Part shown: positions 15,986 to 26,074 of the stretch, piece after piece
How positions within the stretch are numbered: position 1 is the stretch's first letter
Layout: each line of letters starts with the position of its first letter
Assembly: GCA_003140315.1 (NCBI GenBank)
Contig: PLJS01000159.1
Span: 1 to 48,164 of the forward strand
Direction of reading: 5' to 3'
Length of the DNA: 48,164 nt
Origin: Hyphomicrobiales bacterium
GTDB lineage: Bacteria; Pseudomonadota; Alphaproteobacteria; Rhizobiales; Xanthobacteraceae
The notes under the pieces: model-generated
What the model was told of the DNA's origin: nothing
The model's database searches: none
The model's input: only the letters and a program-made list of their open reading frames with translations
Made by a program: the position numbers and the translations under genes

Positions 15986-17437
15986 ATGAAACTCGGCGAT
16001 CTCATCGACCAGGACGGCAGCGTCGATCCGCGTTTCGCGGCGCTCGACGTTGCCGGCATCACGGCGGACAGCCGCAAGGCGACGCGCGGCTGCCTGTTCG
16101 TCGCGGTGCCGGGCACGCGCGTCGACGGGCTCGCCTTCGTGCCGCAGGCGCTCGCGGCGGGCGCCGCCGCCGTGATGGCGGAGCGCAGGCCCGAGGGTCT
16201 GCCGGATGGCGCCGCGTTCGTGCGGACGAGCAATGCGCGCCGCGCGCTCGCTCGTGCGGCCGCGCGTTTCTATCCGCGCCAGCCGGCAACGATCGCGGCC
16301 GTGACCGGGACCAGCGGCAAGACCTCGGTCGCGGCCTTCACGCGCCAGATCTGGGCGGCGCTGGGCTGCAAAGCAGCCAGCATCGGCACCATCGGCCTCG
16401 TCACGCCGACGGAGACGGTGTACGGCGCGCTCACCACGCCCGACCCGGTGGGGTTGGCGCAGCTTCTCGACCGGCTCGCCGCCGAGGGCGTCACGCATCT
16501 CGCGCTCGAGGCCTCTTCGCACGGGCTCGACCAGTACCGGCTCGACGGCGTGCGCGTGACCGTCGGTGGCTTCACCAACCTCACGCGCGATCACATGGAC
16601 TATCACGCGACGGTCGAGGCCTATCTCGCCGCCAAGCTGATCCTGTTCGAGCGCATCGTTGCGGCGGACGGCGCGGCGGTGATCGATGTCGATCATGAGC
16701 ATGCGGATGCGGTGGTCGCCGCGGCGCGCGAGCGCGGGTTGCGCGTTCTCACGGTCGGGCAGAAGGGCGACGCGATCCGTCTCGCCGCCGCCGAGGTCGA
16801 CGGCTTCTCGCAGACGCTGCGGATCGAGCACGCCGGCAGATCGTATCGTGTGCGATTGCCGCTCGTCGGTGGATTTCAGATCGAGAACGCGCTCGTCGCG
16901 GCCGGGATGTGCATCGCGACCGGAAGCGATCCGGCGCACGTGTTCGCCGCGCTCGAAGGGCTCGAAGGCGCCAAGGGACGTCTCGAGCTTGCCGGCCAGC
17001 GCAACGGCGCGCCCATATTCGTCGACTACGCGCACAAGCCCGACGCGCTGGCGAAAGCGCTCGACGCGTTGCGGCCCTACGCCAGGCGCCGTCTCGTCGT
17101 CGTGTTCGGCGCGGGCGGCGACCGCGATCAGGGCAAGCGGCCGCTGATGGGCGAGATCGCGGCCGAGAAGGCCGACGCCGTGATCGTCACCGACGACAAT
17201 CCGCGCAGCGAGAATCCGGCCGCGATCCGGGCGGCCATTCTGGCGGCGGCGCCACGCGCGACCGAGATCGGCGACCGCGGCGAGGCGATCCGGCGCGCGG
17301 TCGCCGACCTCGCGACCGGCGATGTGCTGCTGATCGCCGGCAAGGGCCATGAAAGCGGCCAGATTATCGGCGACCGGACATTGCCGTTCAGCGACCACGA
17401 GGCGGTCGCCGCGGCACTGAAGGAGAAGGTCGCGTGA
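15986..17437 (+). CDS. murE: UDP-MurNAc-L-Ala-D-Glu:meso-diaminopimelate ligase MurE
   Basis: 483 residues. It adds the third residue of the stem peptide using ATP. The P-loop is GTSGKT (108-113). The central ligase motif ALEASSHGLDQYRLDGV and the NLTRDHMDYH stretch are intact. The specificity motif D404-N-P-R407 is the meso-diaminopimelate form, so the wall is of the DAP type. The C-terminal ligase domain ends IIGDRTLPFSDHEA, typical of MurE. The stop codon is only four bases from the stop of brnA on the opposite strand. murF, which usually follows at once, is displaced by 727 bases. Confidence 0.97.
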   Translation: MKLGDLIDQDGSVDPRFAALDVAGITADSRKATRGCLFVAVPGTRVDGLAFVPQALAAGAAAVMAERRPEGLPDGAAFVRTSNARRALARAAARFYPRQPATIAAVTGTSGKTSVAAFTRQIWAALGCKAASIGTIGLVTPTETVYGALTTPDPVGLAQLLDRLAAEGVTHLALEASSHGLDQYRLDGVRVTVGGFTNLTRDHMDYHATVEAYLAAKLILFERIVAADGAAVIDVDHEHADAVVAAARERGLRVLTVGQKGDAIRLAAAEVDGFSQTLRIEHAGRSYRVRLPLVGGFQIENALVAAGMCIATGSDPAHVFAALEGLEGAKGRLELAGQRNGAPIFVDYAHKPDALAKALDALRPYARRRLVVVFGAGGDRDQGKRPLMGEIAAEKADAVIVTDDNPRSENPAAIRAAILAAAPRATEIGDRGEAIRRAVADLATGDVLLIAGKGHESGQIIGDRTLPFSDHEAVAAALKEKVA

Positions 17438-17441
17438 GGGT

Positions 17442-17813
17442 TCAGCGCGAAGCCGTCTTCGCGGGCCGCTTGAGCCGGGCCGACTTGCGCAGTGCATCGT
17501 TGATGCGTCCCTGCCAGCCCGGTCCGGTCGCGCGGAAATGGTCGACGACGTCCGGATCGAGGCGCAGCGACACGAGCTTCTTCACCGGCGCCTTTTGCTG
17601 GCCGCGCCATTTGCGCCAGCGCGCGACGAATTCCGGCATTACTTCCTCGGCCGGACGCGCACGCGCCCACATTTCGTCGGTCCAAGGCAGATTATCCGGG
17701 TCACGCAGGGCCGCCGCCGTGATCTCGGCGTCTTTCTCGTCGGTTGTGGTCGCAAGGTCGCGCAACGCTTTGCGTCTCGCTTCCTTCCATTTCCCGTCAT
17801 CTCGCTTCGACAT
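17442..17813 (-). CDS. brnA: BrnA-family antitoxin
   Basis: 123 residues. A charged N-terminal region (residues 1-75) should hold the toxin-binding part, with the family-like DNLPWTDEMWARARPAEEVMPEFV. A ribbon-helix-helix DNA-binding region follows: KKLVSLRLDPDVVDHFRATG, then GWQGRINDALRKSA (79-112). BrnA neutralises the RNase BrnT and represses their shared promoter. The gene overlaps brnT by 17 bases, in the usual toxin-first order. It lies antisense to the dcw genes between murE and murF, so dcw read-through would make antisense RNA to it. Confidence 0.9.
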   Translation of the reverse strand: MSKRDDGKWKEARRKALRDLATTTDEKDAEITAAALRDPDNLPWTDEMWARARPAEEVMPEFVARWRKWRGQQKAPVKKLVSLRLDPDVVDHFRATGPGWQGRINDALRKSARLKRPAKTASR

Positions 17814-18081
17814 AGATTTTCTTATCCTTGTTCTCGGCTCTACGGAGACTGATGACCCGTATGGCTTCGCCGCGACGTGTAAATGTCAGGACGTGAAGTC
17901 GTTCGCCCACGAAGCCGATGGCATTCTCTCGCAGTTCGCCATAGTCTTCGCGATCGTCGAGAACGATGACGGCCGTGTCCCAATCGAACGCATAGACCGC
18001 CGTAAAGTCGATCCTGTGGGCGGCGATGTTCGCGGCCCGTTTGGACTCGTCCCAGTCATAGGGGGCGATCGGATCGGTCAT
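17797..18081 (-). CDS. brnT: BrnT-family ribonuclease toxin
   Basis: 94 residues, close to the family norm. BrnT is a RelE-fold mRNA endonuclease. The N-terminus MTDPIAPYDWDESKRAANIAAHRIDF matches the family's W-D-x-x-K-x-x-x-N-x-x-K/H-H signature. FVGERLHVLTFTRRGEAIRVISLRRA is the conserved C-terminal strand and catalytic region. An upstream in-frame ATG at 18114 lies between the predicted -10 (18103-18108) and -35, so it cannot be on that transcript. I therefore chose ATG 18081. No Shine-Dalgarno is obvious in front of it, so translation may be weak. It is divergent from murF. Confidence 0.9.
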   Translation of the reverse strand: MTDPIAPYDWDESKRAANIAAHRIDFTAVYAFDWDTAVIVLDDREDYGELRENAIGFVGERLHVLTFTRRGEAIRVISLRRAENKDKKIYVEAR

Positions 18082-18102
18082 TGTTTTCGTAGGCACAATT
18101 CG

Positions 18103-18131
18103 ATCATACGTCAAGCAAATTGTAGCTACAA
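18103..18131 (-). promoter_or_regulatory. Candidate brnTA promoter
   Basis: On the minus strand TTGTAG (18126-18131) and TATGAT (18103-18108) are separated by 17 bp. Transcription would start at about 18096, 15 bases before the chosen brnT start. Confidence 0.6.
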
Positions 18132-18133
18132 TT
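18118..18133. promoter_or_regulatory. 16-bp perfect palindrome, likely BrnA operator
   Basis: AATTGTAGCTACAATT is a perfect palindrome covering the predicted -35 of brnTA, 32 bases before the murF start codon. BrnA homologues are known to bind palindromes in their own promoter. From here the complex could also affect transcription entering murF. Confidence 0.65.
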
Positions 18134-18164
18134 CAAGTCCAAGCAAGCGGCCATTGAGGGCTAC

Positions 18165-19601
18165 ATGACCGCGCCGCTCTGGACGCTTTCCGCCATGGCC
18201 GCCGCGATGAGCGCCGAGCGCGCGGGTGCGCTCCCCGCGAGCGTGCCGGGGCTGTCGATCGACACGCGCACACTTCAAGCTGGCGAGGCTTTCTTCGCGA
18301 TCACGGGCGAGAGCCGCGACGGGCATGAGTTCGTGCCCGCGGCGTTGCAGGCCGGGGCGGGTCTCGCGGTCGTGGCGCGCGACAAGCTTGGCCTCATGCC
18401 GAAGGACGCAGCCTTGCTGATTGTCCCGGACGTGCTCGAGGGCCTGAACGATCTCGCCGGTGCGGCGCGCGTTCGCTCGCACGCAAAAGTCATCGCCGTC
18501 ACCGGCTCGGTCGGCAAGACCGGCACCAAGGAGGCGCTGCGCCTCGTGCTCGGCCGGCAAGGCGACACGCACGCCTCTGCTGCCTCCTACAACAATCAAT
18601 GGGGCGTGCCGCTCTCGCTCGCCCGCATGCCGGCGAACACCGCCTATGGGGTGTTCGAGGTCGGCATGAACCATGCCGGCGAGATCACGCCACTGACGCG
18701 TCTCGTGCGCCCTCATGTGGCGATCGTCACCGCGATCGCGCCGGTGCATCTGGAATATTTCGGCTCGCTCGACGCGATTGCCGACGCCAAGGCGGAGATC
18801 TTTCTCGGCATCGAGCCGGGTGGTGCGGCGGTGCTCAATCGCGACGATCCGCAGTTTGAGCGCCTGAGCGCGGCAGCGCGCGCGGCCGGCGTGACGCGCA
18901 TCGTGTCGTTCGGCGAGCACGAGCGCGCCGACGCGCGGCTCATCAAGGTCTCGCTGCAGGCCGAGACCTCGACCGTCGCGGCGCGCATCCTTGGGGCAGA
19001 CGTGACCTATAAGCTCGGTGCGCCCGGCCGCCACGTGGTGGCGAACTCGCTCGCCGTGCTGGCCGCGGCCGCCCTCGCGGGCGCCGACCTCGCGCTCGCG
19101 GCGCTCGCGCTCGCCGACCTGAAGCCGCCGGTCGGGCGCGGCGAGCGCATCGCGCTCGACGTGCCCGGCGGCGCGGCGCTCCTGATCGACGAGAGCTATA
19201 ACGCGAACCCGACCTCGATGCGGGCCGCGCTCGCGCTGCTCGGTCAGGTCCCGATGAAGGGGCTGGGCCGGCGTATCGCGGTGCTCGGCGACATGCTGGA
19301 ACTCGGGTCGGAAGGTCCCACGCTGCATGCGGATCTTGCCGGGGCGGTGGTCGGCAGCGCGGTCGACCTCGTCTATTGCGCCGGTCCGCTGATGAAATCG
19401 CTCTGGGATGCCCTTCCGTCGGAGCGCCGGGGCGGCTATGCCGACAGCGCCGCGGCGCTGGAGACGGACGTGCTTGCGGCGGTCGGCGCAGGCGATGCGC
19501 TGATGGTGAAGGGTTCTCTCGGGTCGCGCATGGGTCCGATCGTGAAGGCGCTCAAGCGCCGCTTCGCGCATCCCGCAGAGCAAGCGCTCGTGAAAGGTTG
19601 A
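18165..19601 (+). CDS. murF: UDP-MurNAc-tripeptide:D-Ala-D-Ala ligase MurF
   Basis: 478 residues. It attaches D-Ala-D-Ala to complete the pentapeptide. The P-loop is GSVGKT (114-119). Other Mur-ligase landmarks are [16 protein letters not shown] (MurF-specific), [25 protein letters not shown] and the [15 protein letters not shown] motif in the C-terminal domain. All are intact. ATG 18165 lies 32 bases beyond the brnTA operator palindrome. No strong ribosome site is visible. The gene is separated from murE by the antisense brnTA pair. It may depend on read-through or on an unseen promoter in 18082-18164. Confidence 0.97.
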   Translation: MTAPLWTLSAMAAAMSAERAGALPASVPGLSIDTRTLQAGEAFFAITGESRDGHEFVPAALQAGAGLAVVARDKLGLMPKDAALLIVPDVLEGLNDLAGAARVRSHAKVIAVTGSVGKTGTKEALRLVLGRQGDTHASAASYNNQWGVPLSLARMPANTAYGVFEVGMNHAGEITPLTRLVRPHVAIVTAIAPVHLEYFGSLDAIADAKAEIFLGIEPGGAAVLNRDDPQFERLSAAARAAGVTRIVSFGEHERADARLIKVSLQAETSTVAARILGADVTYKLGAPGRHVVANSLAVLAAAALAGADLALAALALADLKPPVGRGERIALDVPGGAALLIDESYNANPTSMRAALALLGQVPMKGLGRRIAVLGDMLELGSEGPTLHADLAGAVVGSAVDLVYCAGPLMKSLWDALPSERRGGYADSAAALETDVLAAVGAGDALMVKGSLGSRMGPIVKALKRRFAHPAEQALVKG

Positions 19602-19608
19602 CACATCG

Positions 19609-20694
19609 ATGCTCTATTGGCTCGCCGATTTCGCCGACAAGCTCTCGCTGCTGAACGTGTTCCGTTATCTTACGGTGCGCACCGGCGGCGCGATGATAAC
19701 GGCGGCGCTGTTCGTGTTTATGTGCGGGCCGTGGATGATCGATCACCTGCGCATCCGCCAGGGCAAGGGCCAGCCGATCCGCAGCGACGGGCCGGCCTCG
19801 CATCTCGCCACCAAGCGCGGCACGCCGACCATGGGCGGGTTGATGATCCTCGCCGGCGTCACGGTCGCGACCGTCCTATGGGCCAATCCATCGAACCCTT
19901 ACGTCTGGATCGTGCTCGGCGTGACGCTCGCCTTCGGCCTGATCGGCTTCTATGACGACTATCTGAAGGTGACCAAGCAGACGCACAGCGGCGTTGCCGG
20001 CCGTCTGCGGCTTGCCGTCGAGGCCGTGGTGGCGATCCTCGCGTGCTACGCGTTCGCCCGGCTCGGGCGCGCACCGTTCGCGACCTCGCTCACGTTTCCG
20101 TTCTTCAAGGAACTGATCATCGATCTCGGCGGCCTGTTCGTGCTGTTTGGCGCTTTCATCGTGGTCGGCGCCGGCAATGCCGTGAACCTGACCGACGGTC
20201 TCGACGGCCTCGCGATCGGCCCGGTGATGATCGCGGCCGGATGCTTCGGTGTGTTTTCCTACGTGGTCGGCAACGCTTTCCTAACCGACTATCTGCAGCT
20301 CCACTATGTGGCCGGCGCCGGCGAGCTTGCGATCCTGTGCGGTGCGGTGATCGGGGCGGGCCTCGGATTTCTCTGGTTCAATGCACCGCCGGCCTCGATC
20401 TTCATGGGTGATACCGGATCGCTCGCGCTCGGCGGGTTGATCGGCGCGGTCGCAGTCGCAACCAAGCACGAGATCGTGCTCGCGATCGTCGGCGGGCTGT
20501 TCGTGCTGGAAGCGATCTCGGTGATCGTGCAGGTCGTGTCGTTCCGCCTCACCGGCAAGCGCGTGTTCAAGATGGCGCCGCTGCATCACCATTTCGAGCA
20601 GCTCGGCTGGACCGAGCCGCAGATCGTGATCCGATTCTGGATCATCTCGATCGGGCTCGCGCTCGCGGGCCTGTCGACGCTGAAGCTGCGATGA
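19609..20694 (+). CDS. mraY: Phospho-N-acetylmuramoyl-pentapeptide-transferase MraY
   Basis: 361 residues of an integral membrane enzyme with about ten transmembrane helices. It moves phospho-MurNAc-pentapeptide from UDP to undecaprenyl phosphate, making lipid I. Visible landmarks are [20 protein letters not shown], the catalytic Asp pair in [22 protein letters not shown], and the cytoplasmic loop [12 protein letters not shown] followed by [13 protein letters not shown]. It starts 7 bases after murF and overlaps murD by ATGA at 20691. The length is typical for alphaproteobacteria. Confidence 0.97.
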   Translation: MLYWLADFADKLSLLNVFRYLTVRTGGAMITAALFVFMCGPWMIDHLRIRQGKGQPIRSDGPASHLATKRGTPTMGGLMILAGVTVATVLWANPSNPYVWIVLGVTLAFGLIGFYDDYLKVTKQTHSGVAGRLRLAVEAVVAILACYAFARLGRAPFATSLTFPFFKELIIDLGGLFVLFGAFIVVGAGNAVNLTDGLDGLAIGPVMIAAGCFGVFSYVVGNAFLTDYLQLHYVAGAGELAILCGAVIGAGLGFLWFNAPPASIFMGDTGSLALGGLIGAVAVATKHEIVLAIVGGLFVLEAISVIVQVVSFRLTGKRVFKMAPLHHHFEQLGWTEPQIVIRFWIISIGLALAGLSTLKLR

Positions 20695-22088
20695 TCCCGG
20701 TCACGACCTTCGCGGGGCGGAAGGTCGCGGTGTTCGGCCTGCGCGCCTCGGGGCTTGCGAGCGCGAGCGCGCTGCTTGCGGGCGGCGCCGACGTGGTCGG
20801 ATATGACGACGAGGCCGAGAAAGTCGCCGAGGCGACGGCGGCCGGCATTCCGACCGCGGACTTGCGCCACATCGACTGGAGCCGGATTGCCGCGCTGGTG
20901 CTCGCGCCGGGCGTGCCGCTCACGCATCCCGCGCCGCATTGGGTCGTCGGGCTTGCGCGCAACGCCGCCGTCGAGGTGATCGGCGATATCGAGCTTTATT
21001 GCCGCGAGCGCCGCGCGAGCGCGCCCGACGCGGCGTTCGTCGCGATCACCGGCACCAACGGCAAGTCGACGACCGCGGCACTGACCGCGCATCTGTTCGA
21101 CGTCGCGGGCTATGAGGCCGAGCTTGGCGGCAATATCGGCACCGCGATCCTTTCGCTGCAGCCGCCGGGTTCCGGCCGCGTGCACGTGATCGAGTGCTCG
21201 TCGTTCCAGATCGATCTCAGCCCCTCGCTCGATCCGTCCGTCGGCATCCTGCTCAACGTCAGCGAAGATCACCTCGACCGCCACGGCTCGCTCGCGGACT
21301 ACGCGGCGATCAAGGCCCGGCTGGTCGCAGGCGTACAGCGCGACGGCACCGCCATCGTCGGCGTCGACGACAATTGGTCCCAGGCGGTCGCCGACCGCGT
21401 CGAGCGCGAGGGCAAGCGCGTGGTGCGCGTCTCGGTGCGCCGGCCATTGCCGGACGGACTCTATGTCGAAGGCGACCAGGTGATGCGCGCGGCCGGCGGC
21501 ACCGCACGGCCGGTCGTGCAGATCGGCGGCATCGGCTCCCTGCGCGGGCTGCACAATGCGCAGAACGCCGCCTGCTCGACCGGTGCGGCGCTCGCGCTCG
21601 GCGTCGCGCCGGACGTGATTCAGAGAGGGCTCGTGTCGTTTCCCGGCCTCGCGCATCGCATGGAGCAGGTCGGCCGGAAGGCGAACGTCCTGTTCGTCAA
21701 CGACTCCAAGGCGACCAATGCGGACGCGGCCGCGCGCGCGCTTGCGAGCTTTTCCGACATTTTCTGGATCGCAGGCGGCAAGCCGAAGAGCGGCGGCATC
21801 ACGCCGCTCGCGGGTTACTTCCCGCGCATCGCCAAGGCCTACCTGATCGGCGAGGCGGCGGGCGAGTTCGCCGGAACGCTGCAGGGCAAGGTGGCGTTCG
21901 TGGTCGCCGGCACGGTCGAGCGCGCCGTCGAGCTTGCCGCGCTGGATGCTGCCGCTTCGGGATTGAAGGAGCCGGTGGTGCTGCTTTCGCCGGCCTGCGC
22001 GTCCTACGATCAGTTCCGCAATTTCGAGCTGCGCGGCGCGGCGTTCCGCGACGCGGTCCGGAAGATCGAGGGCGTTAATCCTTCGTAA
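20691..22088 (+). CDS. murD: UDP-MurNAc-L-alanine:D-glutamate ligase MurD
   Basis: 465 residues. It adds D-Glu as the second stem residue. The N-terminal Rossmann-like domain has [14 protein letters not shown], the P-loop is GTNGKST (121-127), and the catalytic region reads [15 protein letters not shown], then [14 protein letters not shown]. The C-terminal domain has [15 protein letters not shown] and [19 protein letters not shown], which is MurD-specific. It overlaps mraY by four bases. It is followed by a 169-base gap that contains a palindromic repeat before ftsW, a break in an otherwise compact run. Confidence 0.96.
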   Translation: MIPVTTFAGRKVAVFGLRASGLASASALLAGGADVVGYDDEAEKVAEATAAGIPTADLRHIDWSRIAALVLAPGVPLTHPAPHWVVGLARNAAVEVIGDIELYCRERRASAPDAAFVAITGTNGKSTTAALTAHLFDVAGYEAELGGNIGTAILSLQPPGSGRVHVIECSSFQIDLSPSLDPSVGILLNVSEDHLDRHGSLADYAAIKARLVAGVQRDGTAIVGVDDNWSQAVADRVEREGKRVVRVSVRRPLPDGLYVEGDQVMRAAGGTARPVVQIGGIGSLRGLHNAQNAACSTGAALALGVAPDVIQRGLVSFPGLAHRMEQVGRKANVLFVNDSKATNADAAARALASFSDIFWIAGGKPKSGGITPLAGYFPRIAKAYLIGEAAGEFAGTLQGKVAFVVAGTVERAVELAALDAAASGLKEPVVLLSPACASYDQFRNFELRGAAFRDAVRKIEGVNPS

Positions 22089-22131
22089 ACTACGTGGAGT
22101 CACGACTACCCGTTGGGCAACGTTCGCTGAT

Positions 22132-22229
22132 CGTCATCCTGAGGTGCCCGCGCATAGCGCGGGCCTCGAAGGATGGCCCAAGGCGCCGTCGCCCTTCGAG
22201 GCTCGCTGCGCTCGCACCTCAGGGTGACG
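22132..22229. repeat. Palindromic repeat between murD and ftsW (TCATCCTGAGG family)
   Basis: Outer arms CGTCATCCTGAGGTGC (22132-22147) and GCACCTCAGGGTGACG (22214-22229) pair with one G-U. Inside lie a second stem, GCCCGCGC with GCGCGGGC, and the partners CCTCGAAGGATG and CCCTTCGAGG. The whole can fold into one long hairpin within the dcw transcript. It resembles a repeat family that I associate with Bradyrhizobium-type genomes. Confidence 0.75.
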
Positions 22230-22257
22230 GCACCGAGCGCCTGGACGGGGACCGGTC

Positions 22258-23418
22258 ATGATCTCGCGCGTCGAGCGTACGCGGTTTGCGGCGTGGTGGT
22301 GGACGGTCGACCGGCTGATGCTCGGCGCGATCGCGGTGCTGATGCTTGCGGGTATCGTGCTCTCGCTCGCCGCGTCGCCGCCGGTCGCGACCCGCATCGG
22401 GCTCGACGCCTTCTATTTCGCAAACCGCCACGCGATGTTCCTCGTGCCCGCCGTCGTGGTGATGATCGCGACCTCGTTTCTCTCGCCGCGCTCGATCCGG
22501 CGCGTCGCGCTGGTGGTGTTCGCGGTCTGCCTCGTGCTCACCGCGATGACGCTCGTGTTCGGCGCCGAGGTGAAGGGCGCGCGGCGCTGGATCGTGCTGG
22601 CCGGCATCACCGTCCAGCCCTCCGAGTTCCTCAAGCCTGCTTTCGTGATCCTGATCTCGTGGCTGTTCGCCGAGTCGACCAAGAAGGCCGACATGCCGGC
22701 GAATACGATCGCCCTCGCCTTGCTGCTCGCGGTGATCCCGCTGTTGATGCTGCAGCCTGACTTCGGCCAGACCATGCTGATCTCGCTCGTGTGGGGCGCG
22801 CTGTTCTTCATGGCTGGCATGCGCTTCGTCTGGATCGCGGGGCTGGGAGGCGTCGCCTTCGCCGGACTGGTCGGCGCGTATTATTTCGTGCCGCACGTAA
22901 CGGCGCGCATCCAGCGTTTCCGCGACCCGAGCTCGGGCGACACGTTCCAGGTCACCAACGCGATGGAATCCTTCGTGCGCGGCGGCTGGTTCGGCCGTGG
23001 CCCGGGCGAGGGCACGGTCAAGCAGGTGCTACCCGACAGCCATGCCGATTTCGTCTTCGCCGTCGCCGCTGAGGAGTTCGGCATCGTGCTCTGCCTTGCG
23101 CTGGTCGCATTGTTCGCCTTCGTGGTGATCCGCGCGCTGATGCATGCGATGCGCGACCACGATCCGTTCACGCGCTTTGCGACCGCGGGGCTTGCGATGC
23201 TGTTCGGCACCCAGTCGGCGATCAACATGGCGGTCAACCTGCATCTCATCCCGGCGAAGGGCATGACGTTGCCGTTCATCTCCTATGGCGGCTCGTCGAT
23301 GATCTCGCTCGCCTACGGCATGGGCATGCTGCTCGCGCTCACCCGCGGGCGCCCGCGCACCGCGATGCTCCCACCGGAGGAGCGGTTGCCGCCCGAGATG
23401 GCGCCGGAAGCGACTTGA
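22258..23418 (+). CDS. ftsW: Lipid II polymerase FtsW (SEDS family)
   Basis: 386 residues with about ten membrane helices. FtsW polymerises lipid II at the septum in partnership with FtsI. The N-terminus ends in a helix starting RLMLGAIAVLMLAGIVLSLA. SEDS landmarks include GARRWIVLAGITVQPSEFLKP, QPDFGQTMLI and the extracellular loop GSGEGTVK-like GRGPGEGTVKQVLPDSHADF. PAKGMTLPFISYGGSSMISL near the end is nearly invariant. ATG 22258 has GGGGAC upstream. Transcription must cross the palindrome at 22132-22229 unless a promoter lies in 22230-22257. Its stop overlaps the murG start. Confidence 0.96.
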   Translation: MISRVERTRFAAWWWTVDRLMLGAIAVLMLAGIVLSLAASPPVATRIGLDAFYFANRHAMFLVPAVVVMIATSFLSPRSIRRVALVVFAVCLVLTAMTLVFGAEVKGARRWIVLAGITVQPSEFLKPAFVILISWLFAESTKKADMPANTIALALLLAVIPLLMLQPDFGQTMLISLVWGALFFMAGMRFVWIAGLGGVAFAGLVGAYYFVPHVTARIQRFRDPSSGDTFQVTNAMESFVRGGWFGRGPGEGTVKQVLPDSHADFVFAVAAEEFGIVLCLALVALFAFVVIRALMHAMRDHDPFTRFATAGLAMLFGTQSAINMAVNLHLIPAKGMTLPFISYGGSSMISLAYGMGMLLALTRGRPRTAMLPPEERLPPEMAPEAT

Positions 23419-24533
23419 TGGCTGACGCGCCGCTCGTCCTGCTGGCGGCCGGCGGCACGGGCGGCCATCTATTTCCCGCCGAGGCGCTCGCGATCGCGCT
23501 CGACAGGCGCGGGATTGCGATCGAGCTTGCGACCGACGAGCGCGCGACGCAATTCGGCGACGCATTCCCCGCACGGGCGACGCATATCATCCCGAGCGCG
23601 CCGATCCGCGGGCGCGATCCGCTCTCGCTGGCAAGGACCGCGGGTGCGCTCGGGATGGGCGTCGCCAAGGCGCTGTTGTTGCTCGGGCGCATCAAGCCGG
23701 CCGCGGTGGTGGGCTTCGGCGGTTATCCGACCCTGCCGCCACTGTATGCGGCGACGTTGCGTGGCGTCCCAACCGTGATCCATGACGCGAACGCCGTGAT
23801 GGGGCGCGCCAACCGGCTGCTGGCTGGACGCGTGACCGCGATCGCGACCGGCTTTCCGGGCGTCGTCGCGCATGACGGTAAACTCGCCGGCAAGGCGACG
23901 GTCACCGGCAATCCGGTGCGGCCGGCGGTGGTCGCGGCGGCCGCGCAGCCCTATCCGGCGCTCGACGGCGGAGGGCCGCTCCGGCTCGTCGTCACCGGCG
24001 GCAGCCAGGGCGCGCGCGTGATGGCCGACATCGTTCCGGGCGCGATCGAGCGCTTGGCGCCGGCATTGCGCGCGCGGCTCACGATCGTGCAGCAGGCGCG
24101 GCCGGAGGACCATGAGCGCGTCGCCAGCACCTATGTGCGTCTCGGCGTTGCGGCCGAGGTCGCGCCGTTTTTCGCCGATCTTCCGGCGCGCATCGCGGCC
24201 GCGCATCTGATCGTGTCGCGCTCGGGTGCGTCCACGGTGGCGGAGCTTGCGGCGATCGGGCGCCCGTCGATCCTCGTGCCCCTGCCGCACGCGCTCGATC
24301 AGGACCAGCTTGCGAACGCCAATGTGCTGGCGAAGGCTGGCGGCGCTATTGTCCTCCGGCAGGACGATTTCACGCCTGAGCGGCTTGCCTCCGAAATCAC
24401 GGCGCTCGCTGCAGCGCCGAACCGGCTTGCCGCCATGGCGGCCGGCGCGAAATCGGCCGGCGTGCTCGATGCCGCGGATCGCCTTGCCGATCTGGTGCTG
24501 CGCGTGGCGAATGTGATACCCGCTTCGCGATAA
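23418..24533 (+). CDS. murG: UDP-GlcNAc:lipid I N-acetylglucosaminyltransferase MurG
   Basis: 371 residues. It converts lipid I to lipid II on the inner face of the membrane. The GT-B fold is clear. [16 protein letters not shown] (10-25) is the first G-loop, and [14 protein letters not shown] and [18 protein letters not shown] follow. The donor-binding domain has [32 protein letters not shown] and [14 protein letters not shown]. The ATG at 23418 shares the final A of the ftsW stop codon; an upstream TTG at 23415 is possible but less likely. The stop is 32 bases before murC. Confidence 0.96.
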   Translation: MADAPLVLLAAGGTGGHLFPAEALAIALDRRGIAIELATDERATQFGDAFPARATHIIPSAPIRGRDPLSLARTAGALGMGVAKALLLLGRIKPAAVVGFGGYPTLPPLYAATLRGVPTVIHDANAVMGRANRLLAGRVTAIATGFPGVVAHDGKLAGKATVTGNPVRPAVVAAAAQPYPALDGGGPLRLVVTGGSQGARVMADIVPGAIERLAPALRARLTIVQQARPEDHERVASTYVRLGVAAEVAPFFADLPARIAAAHLIVSRSGASTVAELAAIGRPSILVPLPHALDQDQLANANVLAKAGGAIVLRQDDFTPERLASEITALAAAPNRLAAMAAGAKSAGVLDAADRLADLVLRVANVIPASR

Positions 24534-24565
24534 TTTGCGTCGCTCCCGCGCCTGCGAGGACGTCC

Positions 24566-25969
24566 ATGAAACTACCGCTCGATCTCGGCCCGATCCATTT
24601 CGTCGGCATCGGCGGCATCGGCATGAGCGGCGTCGCCGAATTGCTCGTCAATCTCGGCTACAGAGTGCAGGGCTCCGACACCGCCGAGACCGCGAACGTG
24701 AAGCGCCTGCGCGAGAAGGGCGTGACGATTTTCGACGGACAGGAACCGCAGAACATCGACGGCGCGGCGGTCGTCGTCGTCTCATCGGCCATCAAGGGCG
24801 ACAATGTCGAGGTCGTCGCGGCGCGCGCGCAGCGCGTGCCGGTGGTGCGGCGCGCCGAGATGATGGCCGAGCTGATGCGGCTCAAGCAATGCGTCGCCGT
24901 TGCCGGCACGCACGGCAAGACCACGACCACCACCATGGTGGCGGCGCTGCTCGAGGCCGGCGGCCTCGATCCGACCGTCATCAATGGCGGCATCATCAAT
25001 GCCTACGGCACCAATGCGCGGCTCGGCGCCGGCGACTGGATGGTGGTGGAAGCAGACGAGTCCGACGGCACGTTTTTAAAGCTCCCCGCCGACGTCGTGA
25101 TCGTGACGAATGTCGATCCCGAGCATCTCGACTACTTCAAGACGTTCGAGCGGATCGAGGCGGCATTCGAGGAGTTCGTGTCGAACGTTCCGTTCTACGG
25201 CTTCGCCGTGATGTGCACCGACCATCCGGTAGTGCAGACGCTGGTCGGCCGCGTCACGGACCGGCGCGTGATCACCTATGGCGAGAACCCGCAAGCCGAA
25301 GCGCGTCTTGTCGACGTCGATCATGCCGGCGGCGGGTTGCGCATCACCGTTGCGTTCCGCGATCGGCCGGGCCATGTCGCACACACGATCGCCGGACTGA
25401 CGCTACCGATGCCAGGACGCCACAATGCGCTCAATGCCACCGCCGCCATCGCGGTCGCGCGCGAACTCGGGCTGAGCGACGAGCAGATCCGCAAAGGTCT
25501 TGCGGGCTTCGGCGGTGTGCGCCGGCGCTTCACGCGGACGGGCGAGTGGAACGGTGTCCTGATATTCGACGACTACGGCCACCATCCGGTCGAGATCGCC
25601 GCCGTGCTGAGGGCCGCGCGCGAGGCCACCAACGGCCAGGTGATCGCCGTGATGCAGCCGCATCGCTACACGCGGCTCCATTCGCTGTTCGACCAGTTCG
25701 GCACCTGCTTCAACGACGCCGACGCCGTGATCATCGCGCATGTCTATTCGGCCGGCGAAGCGCCCATCGTGGGCGCCGACCGCGACTCGCTGGTCGCCGC
25801 AATACGCGCGCGCGGCCACCACAACGTGATCGCGCTCGATGACTCGCAGGAGCTTGCGGGACTGATCAAGGGCATCGCGAAGAGCGGCGATTACGTCGTG
25901 TGCCTCGGTGCGGGAAATATCACACAATGGGCGTACGCGCTGCCGGGCGAGTTGAACGCCGCGACCTAG
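24566..25969 (+). CDS. murC: UDP-MurNAc:L-alanine ligase MurC
   Basis: 467 residues. It begins the stem peptide by adding L-Ala to UDP-MurNAc. [11 protein letters not shown] (12-22) is the N-terminal nucleotide-binding loop and [10 protein letters not shown] (from 114) is the ATP P-loop. [32 protein letters not shown] is intact in the catalytic domain, written here by its ends VVEADESDG and DPEHLDYF. The C-terminal domain has [14 protein letters not shown] and [14 protein letters not shown] lies upstream of ATG 24566. murB normally follows directly; here 948 bases with three other genes intervene. Confidence 0.97.
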   Translation: MKLPLDLGPIHFVGIGGIGMSGVAELLVNLGYRVQGSDTAETANVKRLREKGVTIFDGQEPQNIDGAAVVVVSSAIKGDNVEVVAARAQRVPVVRRAEMMAELMRLKQCVAVAGTHGKTTTTTMVAALLEAGGLDPTVINGGIINAYGTNARLGAGDWMVVEADESDGTFLKLPADVVIVTNVDPEHLDYFKTFERIEAAFEEFVSNVPFYGFAVMCTDHPVVQTLVGRVTDRRVITYGENPQAEARLVDVDHAGGGLRITVAFRDRPGHVAHTIAGLTLPMPGRHNALNATAAIAVARELGLSDEQIRKGLAGFGGVRRRFTRTGEWNGVLIFDDYGHHPVEIAAVLRAAREATNGQVIAVMQPHRYTRLHSLFDQFGTCFNDADAVIIAHVYSAGEAPIVGADRDSLVAAIRARGHHNVIALDDSQELAGLIKGIAKSGDYVVCLGAGNITQWAYALPGELNAAT

Positions 25970-25988
25970 GACAACATGCGTCCTACGG

Positions 25989-26016
25989 TTGAATCGGCCA
26001 TCGGTTTTGCTACGAT
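25989..26016 (+). promoter_or_regulatory. Candidate promoter of the small secreted protein gene
   Basis: TTGAAT (25989-25994) and TACGAT (26011-26016) are 16 bp apart. They lie 20 bases after the murC stop and give a leader of about 50 bases before ATG 26075, so the inserted gene likely has its own promoter. Confidence 0.5.
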
Positions 26017-26074
26017 CCTGGCGCGCTTCGGTGTCCTCACGGACGCTGGGAGTTTGTGTGAAGGGGGCTATACG

